22,251 nucleotides of DNA from a virus. A program made the translations under genes and the position numbers. The stretch lies in IMG/VR virus record IMGVR_UViG_3300009428_002990, positions 1-22,251 of that record; one strand, written 5' to 3'. Every line of letters begins with the position of its first letter. Positions within the stretch are counted from its first letter, which is position 1. Positions 1 through 7,038 of this stretch are shown piece after piece. The notes under the pieces are model-generated. The model had not been told where the DNA came from, did not search any database, and saw only the letters and a program-made list of their open reading frames with translations.

Positions 1-22
1 GGTGCCACTAATAATACTTTTT

Positions 23-1291
23 TCACGCTACCTCCAGTAGTCTATAGTTGTTATGTTTTCTGGTATCCCAAGATCCTTCTTCCTCATGGATTCGAAGCAT
101 GAGATTAACCCATGACTCAGAAAAAGTTTTAAAGTTGTAGTTTTTTACAACATGCTCACGTCCTGCTTTACCCATCTGTTCTCTGACTTCTGCAGAGTAG
201 ACGTACATCATATTTCGAAATGCTGATTTAACTTTTGCTCCATTAAGACGATCTTCATATATAAAGGGTACTTGTTGAGAACCGATGATTGATTTAGAAT
301 CTGGTTCTAAACCAATGCCAAACCATGACTTTCCGTCTGTTACTTGTTCCTGTAAGCCACCTGTCATATTAACTATGATAGGAGTTCCACATGAAAGAGA
401 TTCTAGAGTCGCAAGTCCGAAGCCTTCGGCATCTGAAATGTTAACTGTACAGTCTGCCATATTATAGAACATAGCAAGTTGATCCATGTCAACTTTCTGA
501 GTTGAAAACAAGACTTGTCCTCTATCCATTCCCAGATTATTCACAATCGCATTTAAATCTTGCCCATAACCATCATTTGGATCCGTGTGCATTATAAGAG
601 TCGCTTTATCATCTCCTACCTCATCCAGAAAGTCTTTAAACCAATGTAGCAAAGATCCGCTCTGCTTACGACGAGCATTTCTATTATTCCAGAAAAAGAT
701 AAACTTTCCCTCTGTATTATGATCTTTGTCGAAGGATTCTCTAAACTCTGCAATCTGTCCCTTTGGTAAAGGCTTAAAAAAGTTTGAATCTACTGCGTGA
801 GGAACATATAACGATTTGACATCTGGTGCCACCGTTTCAACGATATCCTGAGTAACTTTAGAGATTGATGCGATGAAATCATTTGATTCATAGAATGATT
901 TATTGTAAGTTGGGTAAGGATAATTATCCCATACATGATAGTAAACCATCGGAATGAGAGAACGAATCTCAGATTCAATTTCCCAAAGGAAGCCGTAGAA
1001 TCGAGGATCCGTCATAAAATACAAAATATCAGGACGTTCATTCCTGATAATTGATCTTATAATATCTTGTGTTCCGTAGCCATCTACAGGGAAGATCTTC
1101 CATCTTTCTCCCCATTTTTCTGTGATTTGTGGTTTATGTTCTGGGTGCTTGATTGCACCGCCTAAACTCACAACATCAAATTTATCAGACTCCAATAGAG
1201 CCTCGATAATATATTTTGTTTGTGTTCCCACGCCCGATGGGGATAGTGGGTGATCTGAGATCGTTAATATTTTAATTCTTTTTTCCGACAT
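23..1291 (-). CDS. GT4-family glycosyltransferase (GT-B fold)
   Basis: A 422-residue protein that probably transfers a sugar from a nucleotide-sugar donor. The N-terminal Rossmann half opens with a beta strand and SDHPLSPSGVGTQT (12-25), the usual acceptor-side glycine loop of GT4 enzymes. The donor-side half carries the EX7E signature as EGFGLATLE (E289, E297), followed by the CGTPI turn (301-305). Length and motif order fit a complete GT4 enzyme. ATG at 1291 follows AAAAGGAG at good spacing. It is the last gene of the visible run and ends in TGA. A phosphomannomutase-like enzyme (8164-8964) and a sugar-type nucleotidyltransferase (7039-7524) in the same window suggest a shared glycosylation route, either of virion protein, DNA or the host surface; the acceptor cannot be told from sequence. 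No signal peptide or membrane span is seen, so it is probably cytoplasmic. Fold is confident, substrate unknown. Confidence 0.88.
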   Translation of the reverse strand: MSEKRIKILTISDHPLSPSGVGTQTKYIIEALLESDKFDVVSLGGAIKHPEHKPQITEKWGERWKIFPVDGYGTQDIIRSIIRNERPDILYFMTDPRFYGFLWEIESEIRSLIPMVYYHVWDNYPYPTYNKSFYESNDFIASISKVTQDIVETVAPDVKSLYVPHAVDSNFFKPLPKGQIAEFRESFDKDHNTEGKFIFFWNNRNARRKQSGSLLHWFKDFLDEVGDDKATLIMHTDPNDGYGQDLNAIVNNLGMDRGQVLFSTQKVDMDQLAMFYNMADCTVNISDAEGFGLATLESLSCGTPIIVNMTGGLQEQVTDGKSWFGIGLEPDSKSIIGSQQVPFIYEDRLNGAKVKSAFRNMMYVYSAEVREQMGKAGREHVVKNYNFKTFSESWVNLMLRIHEEEGSWDTRKHNNYRLLEVA

Positions 1292-1308
1292 TTAAAACTC
1301 CTTTTTTT

Positions 1309-2085
1309 TTACGGACAGTGGTTTGTACCCTTGAATTCACAATATCTACAAGAGGTTCTATTCTTAATATAAACACCATTATCAATGTTGTGAAGTGCTT
1401 GGGATAATAATTTCATAGCATTTTCAGTTCTACGCTTTCCAGAGGTTACTTTGAAGATTTCTACTTCTTTCGACTTAGCAGTCCTTTTCAATAAACCAAA
1501 ATGACATTCAATGTTATTTGGATCTATTCCATGTTTTAGTGCATAATAGTGTTTATAATAAATTAATTGATACACAATCATCTTATCGGACTTCTTTTTA
1601 GCGTCCCATCCCCAAGTGCAGGACTTCCAATCCAGTATGTGATATGTATCTCCCTGTTTGACAACCAAATCAATATAGCCTTTGAACTTGAACGGATTGC
1701 CTTTATATTCAGTTACATCTTCATATATTTCTTCTTCACATTTTACTATTTCATAGTTACCATTAAAATAGGAATCTAGGTTGGTTTTGTATTTTTTGAC
1801 TAGATTTTCCCCTTGTAATAGGAATTGATCGTAATGTGAATCTTCTATCTCTTCTTTTAGGCTACTTCTCTCTTTTTTAAAAGACTTTCCAAAGAAACTC
1901 TTCAAATCATCTTCTGAGATGTTGTCTTCCAGATGGTTTTCGATTGTCTCATGCGATGCAGAGCCAAACGCAGTATAAATGTTACCAGAAAAGGCTCCAT
2001 CCACTTTATCAATATTTGATAGTTTGTGATAAAATGGGCATTTCGCCCAGTTTTTAAGTTGTGAAAAAGAAATATGTTTTGACAT
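1309..2085 (-). CDS. PD-(D/E)XK nuclease, RecB/Cas4-like with four-cysteine Fe-S site
   Basis: A 258-residue nuclease of the RecB/Cas4/PDDEXK_1 kind. The motifs appear in order: GSASH with H45, GYIDL with D139, LDWKS with D152 and K154, and QLIYY with Q173 and Y177. One cysteine near the N terminus (C16) and three at the C terminus (C246, C249, C257) match the split four-cysteine 4Fe-4S cluster of AddB and Cas4 nucleases. It would cut or resect DNA, as in recombination-dependent phage replication. ATG at 2085 overlaps the stop of the upstream gene (TAATG) and follows GGGGG. A promoter-like motif lies just upstream inside the preceding gene (2114-2143). No CRISPR array or other cas gene is present, so a Cas4 role is not supported. 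Family confident, precise role inferred. Confidence 0.87.
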   Translation of the reverse strand: MSKHISFSQLKNWAKCPFYHKLSNIDKVDGAFSGNIYTAFGSASHETIENHLEDNISEDDLKSFFGKSFKKERSSLKEEIEDSHYDQFLLQGENLVKKYKTNLDSYFNGNYEIVKCEEEIYEDVTEYKGNPFKFKGYIDLVVKQGDTYHILDWKSCTWGWDAKKKSDKMIVYQLIYYKHYYALKHGIDPNNIECHFGLLKRTAKSKEVEIFKVTSGKRRTENAMKLLSQALHNIDNGVYIKNRTSCRYCEFKGTNHCP

Positions 2086-2408
2086 TAGTCCCCCGTATTG
2101 TTATCTCGTTTCTTTTTATACGTCTTAGGAATCTTTTTATTCACTTTTTCTTTCTTTTTTTTGTTAAAAGTCCAAGTTCCTTCCAAGATTGGAGGATTTG
2201 CTTTATTTGTATAAGAAGTTAAACGATAATTTGTTTGCGATTCTAATTCATAGTCTCCTAGGATATAGCCCTCTTTCTTTAGATAATCCTGGAGTTCCGA
2301 ATTAGAAAACTCATATATTGGATCGTTAACGTATCTTCTAGCAGGTAGTTTCACATCAACAATAAGTTTGTCATTGTCGTGCTTTTTATTAATAATAATA
2401 TCTTTCAT
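2085..2408 (-). CDS. Conserved-looking small phage protein, function unknown
   Basis: A 107-residue protein I cannot assign. The first 80 residues look folded, with beta-rich stretches such as KLIVDVKLPARRY and a middle NPPILEGTWTF. The last 25 residues are lysine-rich (KKKKEKVNKK and so on) and probably disordered or nucleic-acid binding. It sits in a coupled run: its ATG overlaps the stop of the metallopeptidase gene upstream (ATGA), with AAGGGA as ribosome site, and its own stop overlaps the start of the nuclease gene (TAATG). Tight coupling to the nuclease hints at joint expression, nothing more. The lysine-rich tail encodes a copy of the phage promoter motif on the same strand (2114-2143), so the tail codons may serve both purposes. 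Confidence 0.7.
   Translation of the reverse strand: MKDIIINKKHDNDKLIVDVKLPARRYVNDPIYEFSNSELQDYLKKEGYILGDYELESQTNYRLTSYTNKANPPILEGTWTFNKKKKEKVNKKIPKTYKKKRDNNTGD
2114..2143 (-). promoter_or_regulatory. Variant of the phage promoter motif inside a coding region
   Basis: Reading the minus strand: TGAATAAA, 10 nt, AGACGTATAAAA. This matches the promoter motif repeated elsewhere in the window, but with a 10-nt instead of 11-nt spacer and TATAAA instead of TATAAT. It lies inside the 107-aa gene, about 30 bp ahead of the Fe-S nuclease start, and would transcribe that gene and the glycosyltransferase. Lower confidence than the other copies because of the spacer and because lysine codons favour such a string. 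Confidence 0.45.
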
Positions 2409-3145
2409 GTTCTATCCCTTAAATTAAAATTTGTGTTTCTGTCTAATGCATCTATTCTATCATACAATATAGGCGAGATGCTTTTAAGTCCTCTTCCGCC
2501 TTTAAGATAATATTCTTCAAAACCTGTTGCAAAATATTCCCTGACTGATGTTGCTGCGTATGGGCGGATGAATAAAGTTGGAGCAATATTTCTGATCAAG
2601 TCGTAGCCGACGTCATTTAATAAAAATTTATCAAAATCTGCATCAAACTCTGTGTTGATAAAATCAAAGTAATTGATCTCTGGAGAAGTAGAAGTAAGAT
2701 CTATTTCTTGAGTCAGAAGATCATGCAAGCGATTCATTTTTCCTAAATATTCTTGTATGATTCTTCCATCTTCGTATATCTCTTGAGTATTGTTCTCTTC
2801 GAACCTATGTGCAAACTCATGAATCAGATCGTCGAGAACATCTCTCTCTCCGCTTACCTTTGCACTATCAATATAAATGTTATCATTGTGATGTAAGGCA
2901 GTCAATTTTCTTTTTGTTAAGATGTCAAACGTTCCAAAATATATGTTGTTCAGCCCTTCATATGAAGACACCGGTAAATTAGAACGTAAAAGTGCCATCA
3001 CCTTTTCGATATCGATATCTTTAGGTAACGGCTCTTTTATTACAAATTCAATTCCACGATTAAAATAAAATCTTTTCTTTTCAGATAGCATCTTATTGTG
3101 TGATCGTTGCATCGACTTTATTAAGTTCTGTCTGTTCTTTGACAA
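2405..3145 (-). CDS. Zinc metallopeptidase-like protein (HExxH, lethal-factor-like fold)
   Basis: A 246-residue protein with HEFAH (H109, E110, H113) and a downstream VREYFATGFEEYYL segment (about 201-214) whose glutamates are good candidates for the third zinc ligand. The order, HExxH, then a helical stretch, then REYFATGFE and a SPxLYxxI tail, resembles the catalytic domain of anthrax lethal factor-type peptidases as I recall it in marine phages. I recognise the architecture but not a specific target. The start is unusual: TTG at 3145 has a strong AAGGAG six bases upstream, while the next ATG (3112) has none, so I chose TTG. The gene overlaps the upstream 84-aa gene by 53 bp. No signal peptide is seen, so it would act in the cytoplasm or from the virion. 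Confidence 0.8.
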   Translation of the reverse strand: MSKNRQNLIKSMQRSHNKMLSEKKRFYFNRGIEFVIKEPLPKDIDIEKVMALLRSNLPVSSYEGLNNIYFGTFDILTKRKLTALHHNDNIYIDSAKVSGERDVLDDLIHEFAHRFEENNTQEIYEDGRIIQEYLGKMNRLHDLLTQEIDLTSTSPEINYFDFINTEFDADFDKFLLNDVGYDLIRNIAPTLFIRPYAATSVREYFATGFEEYYLKGGRGLKSISPILYDRIDALDRNTNFNLRDRT

Positions 3146-3347
3146 GTCTCTCTCCTTCTTCTACATCGTTCAATGCTTGTTCATACCCTCTAACCCAATT
3201 TTCTTCCGCTACTAGTAACAGAAATTCAGGAAATTCGTCGGACATGACTTCAACAATGTGTTCGGCAGTCACATCTCCATTTTCAGGATTTGCTTTATTG
3301 CCTACATATGTAACTAAAACTTCTTTTAGTGTTTGAATATTTTCCAT
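3093..3347 (-). CDS. Small acidic protein, function unknown
   Basis: An 84-residue, acidic, mostly helical protein. The central part (TAEHIVEVMSDEFPEF, then VAEENWVRGYEQALNDVEEG) is the kind of compact helical sequence I recall from marine phage genomes without a known function. It is the first gene after a well-matched promoter (3368-3398). ATG at 3347 follows GGAGG with four bases between, giving a very short leader of roughly 13 nt. It overlaps the metallopeptidase start by 53 bp, so the two are co-transcribed. No catalytic motif or membrane segment is visible. Confidence 0.78.
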   Translation of the reverse strand: MENIQTLKEVLVTYVGNKANPENGDVTAEHIVEVMSDEFPEFLLLVAEENWVRGYEQALNDVEEGERLVKEQTELNKVDATITQ

Positions 3348-3367
3348 TGTACCTCCAGTTGTATATC

Positions 3368-3398
3368 TATTATACGTTTGAAGGACAATGTTTATTCA
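3368..3398 (-). promoter_or_regulatory. Phage promoter, copy 1
   Basis: Minus strand: TGAATAAA, 11 nt, AAACGTATAATA. The TATAAT is a perfect sigma-70 minus 10 box, and GAATAA sits 17 bp upstream in the minus 35 place. It occupies the gap between the PhoH stop (3421) and the 84-aa gene (start 3347). It would start a transcript near 3361 covering the metallopeptidase and perhaps everything to the left edge. One of six copies of the same motif in the window. Confidence 0.82.
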
Positions 3399-3420
3399 AT
3401 CTTTTATATGTTTTTTTATA

Positions 3421-4836
3421 TTAAAGAATTTTAGCAGCCTCTGTTGCCAATCGAGATCTCTCACCCTTCTTGAATGAGACGTGTCCTGCAATGACTGAGT
3501 TCTTGAACTTCTCAATAACGTATGTAAGTCCATTAGACGTCTCGTTGGTGTATACATTGTCAATCTGCTCAATGTCACCTGTAAGGACAACTTTAGTACC
3601 TTCTCCGGCTCTTGTGATGATAGTCTTGACTTCGTGTGCAGTAAGATTTTGGGCTTCGTCAATAATGATGTACGAGTTAGATATGGATCTACCTCTAATA
3701 TATGTCAGTGCTTCTAATTCAATCGCTCCAGACTCCATCAACTGCTCAATCATCATCTTGTCGTTTCCAACAATGAATTGTATATTGTCTTGAATGGGTT
3801 TAAGCCATGGTAACATCTTCTCTTCCATTGTGCCCGGAAGGAATCCAATATCTTTACCCATGGGCTGGACAGGACGAGAAACAACCATCTTACGATATGC
3901 TAAGCCTTCTTCTGAATCTTCTTCGAATGATCCGTATTTTGAGTTTGAGTATTTTGGATCTTTTTCTCCAAACATCTTTCCAAATGTCAAAGATTGCTCC
4001 ATACCTGCGGCGATTGCACACAAAGTCTTACCTGAGCCTGCTTGTCCAGTTAATGTAACCAAGTGTATATTTGGATCCATAAGCAGATCAAAGGCAAAGG
4101 TTTGCTCTTTGTTTTTAGGTTGAATTTTCCAATGAAGCATGTTCTTGCAATCTAATAGTTTGTCTACAGGATCATTGTGAGAATAGAATCTGCATAATGC
4201 AGTTTTCTTTTCATTATAAGAGGAAACCAACATTAAGAACATATTTGGATATAAAGCAATCTTCATCTCTCTTGCCATCTCTTTGGTGATGAATATCTGC
4301 TCTCCAGAGTAAAACTGATCTACCATCTCATCGTCAACCAATACGCTTCCCATTCCAGAATATAATTTATCTGTATCTGTCAAAACTTGAGAGACAAGGT
4401 AATCTTGTGATAGCATTCCTACAGAATCAGCAATAACCCGAAGATTGATGTCTCTAGACACTAAGATCACTTTTCTAGACTTAGAGGATTCTGACTTTAC
4501 TTGCATTGCTGTTTCTAAGATCATGTGATCTGCGATACCAGAAGTTAAGTCTTTCGGTAATTTGTCTTCTACTTTGTCATAAGTAACTACAGATACCACT
4601 CCTTTTCCTTTACCCAACCTGACTCCTTTCTGCAGAGAGCCTTTTTCTCTGAGACTATCAAGTAAGCGAATAAAAGATCTAGCGTTTGATCCAACAGAGT
4701 CTTGTCTTTTTTTGAATCTGTCTACTTCCTCTAGAACCTTTAGTGGGATAACAATATCATTGTTACCAAACTTATTTATGCAGTCGTGATCACTCAGAAA
4801 TACGCTTGTGTCAATCACATATGTTTTTTTAGCCAT
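3421..4836 (-). CDS. phoH: PIN-PhoH fusion: RNase domain plus PhoH ATPase
   Basis: A 471-residue two-domain protein. Residues 1-150 form a PIN ribonuclease domain with the expected acidic residues: D9 (VIDTSVFL), E36/E37, D103 (DHMIL) and D129 (SRDINLR). Residues 240-471 form the PhoH ATPase with Walker A GQAGSGKT (264-271), Walker B IIIDEAQN (390-397) and the LTGDIEQID sensor (418-426). This arrangement is that of bacterial PhoH2, an RNA helicase/RNase; most phage PhoH proteins I know have only the ATPase half. All key residues are present, so both activities are plausible. ATG at 4836 follows AAGGGAG. It lies 11 bp after the cupin gene and is followed by promoter copy 1, so it probably ends the upstream unit, though no terminator hairpin is seen. 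Domain calls are confident; its role in infection is not established. Confidence 0.95.
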   Translation of the reverse strand: MAKKTYVIDTSVFLSDHDCINKFGNNDIVIPLKVLEEVDRFKKRQDSVGSNARSFIRLLDSLREKGSLQKGVRLGKGKGVVSVVTYDKVEDKLPKDLTSGIADHMILETAMQVKSESSKSRKVILVSRDINLRVIADSVGMLSQDYLVSQVLTDTDKLYSGMGSVLVDDEMVDQFYSGEQIFITKEMAREMKIALYPNMFLMLVSSYNEKKTALCRFYSHNDPVDKLLDCKNMLHWKIQPKNKEQTFAFDLLMDPNIHLVTLTGQAGSGKTLCAIAAGMEQSLTFGKMFGEKDPKYSNSKYGSFEEDSEEGLAYRKMVVSRPVQPMGKDIGFLPGTMEEKMLPWLKPIQDNIQFIVGNDKMMIEQLMESGAIELEALTYIRGRSISNSYIIIDEAQNLTAHEVKTIITRAGEGTKVVLTGDIEQIDNVYTNETSNGLTYVIEKFKNSVIAGHVSFKKGERSRLATEAAKIL

Positions 4837-4847
4837 TTAGGACTCCC

Positions 4848-5123
4848 TTATTTTAGCATTTTGATTTCTAGTATGAGATTACTAGTACCTTTAATTATCC
4901 TATGAAAAGACATTTTGGATATAAAATATTCTTTTCCTTCAATTAATTTTCTTGGAAGTTCGTTATCAAGTTGAAGGTACCACGAAGAGCCCTCAACAAC
5001 TTTTACAATACGATCCTCTCTGTCCATATGCCAAACCAATTCAGACGTGTCTACGTCCATCGTGAACGTCCTACGAACTATATTTTCTTCTATTTTGACT
5101 TGTTTGAAAGGAAAATCGCCCAT
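4848..5123 (-). CDS. Small cupin-like phage protein
   Basis: A 91-residue single-domain protein with the strand pattern of a small cupin: VRRTFTMDVDTSELVWH (17-33), DREDRIVKVVEGSSWYLQLD (34-53) and KEYFISKMSFHRIIKG (63-78). Histidines H32 and H74 and nearby acidic residues could bind metal, but a full two-histidine cupin motif is not clear. I recall very similar proteins in marine T4-like phages, without a function. ATG overlaps the stop of the tagged virion-like gene upstream (TAATG), so translation is coupled to it. Possibly a small structural or sugar-binding protein; that is a guess. Confidence 0.72.
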   Translation of the reverse strand: MGDFPFKQVKIEENIVRRTFTMDVDTSELVWHMDREDRIVKVVEGSSWYLQLDNELPRKLIEGKEYFISKMSFHRIIKGTSNLILEIKMLK

Positions 5124-5719
5124 TACCAGAATCTTCCGGGAACATTTGTCCCGAAATCTTTATGTGCTCTGCAAGCCCAGTATCCGGCTTTCGTACGATC
5201 CTTCTTCTCTTTACAGTTATGACGTGCCGCAAATGAATTGCGAGCCTCAGTGTTGTTCCAGTTACCTTTAAGTCCGCCTTTGGAGTCACCGTAGGAAATC
5301 TTCTTCACCCTTCCAGTCTTTTTGTTGCGAACATAAACTTGATACTTCTTTCCACCAGAGCCCTTCATCGGCTTTCCGATTGGGGGATCCTTTTTCTTTT
5401 TCTTCTTTTTCTTTTCTTCTAGGGTTTTCTCATACATTGGGAAATCTAATGGAACTTCTTCCCCTCTGAATGTTCCAGTTTCGCCAAGTTCAGACTCAAG
5501 CAGTTCTTTCTCTTCCTCGTTAAGAGGAATGTATATGCCTCTCTTGAACGCTGCTCGGGCTTCTTTAATTACCTTGAAGTATGAATCAGAGCCGATACGA
5601 TAGACGTTTTCTGTGAGAGGTGTTGCCGTGTCAATATGATGACGTAAGCCTTCTGAGAGGAGTGCGATTTGTGTTTCCTCTTTTACAACTCTCATCAGTT
5701 CTTGTTTGCTAATCTTCAT
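5123..5719 (-). CDS. Tagged lysine-rich probable virion protein with C-terminal His/Cys domain
   Basis: A 198-residue protein in three parts. Residues 1-20 carry the tag MKISKQELMRVVKEE shared with the next two genes upstream. Residues 21-100 are a moderately acidic region. After a run of eight lysines (103-110) comes a basic domain of about 80 residues (KKYQVYVRNKKTGRVKK, then ARNSFAARHNC, then AGYWACRAHKDFG). H167, C169, C183 and H186 could form a zinc site. I recall this C-terminal domain as common in marine phages, probably in virions, but have no named family. The start is ATG at 5719 because it forms an ATGA overlap with the upstream stop and has GGAG eight bases ahead; the longer reading starting at 5752 lacks such support. 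Function unknown; DNA or virion binding is inferred from charge. Confidence 0.8.
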   Translation of the reverse strand: MKISKQELMRVVKEETQIALLSEGLRHHIDTATPLTENVYRIGSDSYFKVIKEARAAFKRGIYIPLNEEEKELLESELGETGTFRGEEVPLDFPMYEKTLEEKKKKKKKKDPPIGKPMKGSGGKKYQVYVRNKKTGRVKKISYGDSKGGLKGNWNNTEARNSFAARHNCKEKKDRTKAGYWACRAHKDFGTNVPGRFW

Positions 5720-5952
5720 ACTGGTGGCTCCTCTTGTATTTTTTGGATGCAATTTTGAATGGCGCCAATTATATCCTTTGCGTTGACTCCCATTACATCA
5801 GATTGCTCTTTCAGTTGTTCCATGACTTGGACTAGATCTGAAATTGCTGCGCTGCGCAAGTTATCATGCAGATTGCTATCTACAAGATTAGAGTTTAAGT
5901 CATTTATCTCTTCTTTAACAATTTTTCTTAGGGCTTCTTTTGTGAGTTTCAT
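5716..5952 (-). CDS. Tagged small helical protein
   Basis: A 78-residue protein starting with MKLTKEALRKIVKEEI, nearly the same tag as its two neighbours. The rest is acidic and helical (LRSAAISDLVQVMEQLKEQ, then AKDIIGAIQNCIQKIQEE). No catalytic motif is seen. ATG at 5952 follows GGAAG and overlaps the upstream stop; its own TGA overlaps the next ATG. Three consecutive coupled genes beginning with the same 15-residue pattern point to one localisation or assembly signal rather than three enzymes. A head-internal or scaffold-associated protein is my inference. Confidence 0.74.
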   Translation of the reverse strand: MKLTKEALRKIVKEEINDLNSNLVDSNLHDNLRSAAISDLVQVMEQLKEQSDVMGVNAKDIIGAIQNCIQKIQEEPPV

Positions 5953-6275
5953 TTTTCTAACTTCCGTTGGAGTGCTTGTCGTATCTTGTCATCCTTACTT
6001 AGTTCTTCTTCGTCATTAAGTCCCGATGTCATCCAAGGATTAGGTTTGGCATCTTGAGATGCCTTCTTTGCCTGAATCTCGGCTGATGCGATAGGATCCT
6101 CATCGATCAACCTCGCTAGTTCCTTCATTTTGTCATCAATACTCAAATCAGCACGTTTCATAACTGCTGACATCTTGTCTTTAAGGCTTTCTTCAGATGG
6201 AACTGGTGATTCTGAAATCACGTTGTCTAATTCTTCTTTGACGAGCCGTCTTAATGTTTCTTTAGTGATTTTCAT
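5949..6275 (-). CDS. Tagged small acidic protein
   Basis: A 108-residue protein with N-terminal tag MKITKETLRRLVKEEL, then a low-complexity acidic and helical body (KDKMSAVMKRADLSIDDKM, later NDEEELSKDDKIRQALQRK). No known domain is recognised. ATG at 6275 forms an ATGA overlap with the lysine-rich gene upstream, with AAAGGA ahead of it. It belongs to the same coupled set as the two genes that follow and shares their tag, so it is probably part of the same assembly. Sequence shows a tag plus a variable body; the role is inferred. Confidence 0.74.
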   Translation of the reverse strand: MKITKETLRRLVKEELDNVISESPVPSEESLKDKMSAVMKRADLSIDDKMKELARLIDEDPIASAEIQAKKASQDAKPNPWMTSGLNDEEELSKDDKIRQALQRKLEK

Positions 6276-6916
6276 TTCTTTTTTCCTTTGCGTTTAGCAT
6301 CTTTTTTGCCCCAAGACTTACCCTTGGAACCTTTCATTTTCTTGCAAGCACCGGGAGTTGGACGACATGCAGGATATCGTTTACGCTTCTCTCCAGAACT
6401 TTTCCCACAGGACTTGTAGCCGCCATCACCATCAGGTGCATTACAATCTACCCATCCTTTCTTTTTTCCTTTAGCACCCTTTCTTCCAAACCAATCATGT
6501 AGAGATTTCTCTGATGCAGGCTTGGCTGTTAGTTTACTTTTCTTTTCGTCTAGCATATCTTCAATTTCTTTCAAAAATTCAGTATCTAGTTCCAATTCTT
6601 GTTCAATCTCTTCGTTTGTTTTTGAATTGCCCCAGTTGGCAGCGCCAACCTTACGACATTTAACTAACGCTCCAGAAGCATATGCGCTCGGCCATACTTT
6701 GTATCTAGATTTCACTTTACGATAACAAGCATCCTTCTTCTTCTTCTTTTTCTTTTTTTTCTTTTCAATCAAAGAATCTTCTGCTTCTGATAGAACATTC
6801 GAATAGTTCGGCAAATCTTGAAATTCTGATTCTGTCAATAAAGATAAGTTTGGGTTATATTCAACATCTTCAGAACCATCGTCATTTATAAAGTTTAGCC
6901 ATTTTCTAGAGTTCAT
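6272..6916 (-). CDS. Lysine-rich protein with two cysteine-containing marine-phage domains
   Basis: A 214-residue, very basic protein. It opens with MNSRKWLNFINDD and an acidic region ending in a run of ten lysines (52-61). Domain one (DACYRKVKSRYKVWPSAYA, then GALVKCRKVGAANWG, about 62-96) and domain two (SLHDWFGRKGAKGKKKGWVDC, then CGKSSGEKRKRYPACRPTPGAC, about 138-191) are recurring modules I recall from marine phages and some large eukaryotic viruses. The second has four cysteines (158, 170, 184, 191) that could bind zinc. The C-terminal tail is almost all lysine and glycine. The charge suggests packaging with DNA in the virion. I chose ATG at 6916, which follows GAAGG; the longer frame from 6961 would begin with TTG inside the T-run of a terminator. 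Domain recognition is from memory. Confidence 0.78.
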   Translation of the reverse strand: MNSRKWLNFINDDGSEDVEYNPNLSLLTESEFQDLPNYSNVLSEAEDSLIEKKKKKKKKKKDACYRKVKSRYKVWPSAYASGALVKCRKVGAANWGNSKTNEEIEQELELDTEFLKEIEDMLDEKKSKLTAKPASEKSLHDWFGRKGAKGKKKGWVDCNAPDGDGGYKSCGKSSGEKRKRYPACRPTPGACKKMKGSKGKSWGKKDAKRKGKKK

Positions 6917-6958
6917 AACACAGGTACCTTCTTGTATTTGTAAATAGTACTCATCAAA

Positions 6959-6992
6959 CAAAAAAAAAGAAGATCCGAAGATCTTCTTTTAG
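6959..6992 (-). terminator. Intrinsic terminator with TTCG tetraloop
   Basis: On the minus strand an 11-bp perfect stem (6980-6990 with 6965-6975) closes a TTCG tetraloop (6976-6979), followed by a T-run read from 6968 to 6961. It ends the unit of the nucleotidyltransferase gene (stop at 7039). The T/A symmetry means it could also stop plus-strand transcription. The next gene starts only about 43 bp further on with no clear promoter between, so some read-through is likely. Confidence 0.93.
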
Positions 6993-7038
6993 TATATTTA
7001 AATAGGAGAGTTTGTAAAAATGACGTTTACTATAGTAA

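Noticed and set aside
1309-2085. CRISPR-associated Cas4
   Set aside because: No repeats, spacers or other cas genes are visible, and Fe-S RecB-like nucleases are common in phages.
6272-6961. Longer start of the lysine-rich gene at 6961
   Set aside because: It would begin with TTG within the T-run of the terminator; ATG at 6916 has a ribosome site.
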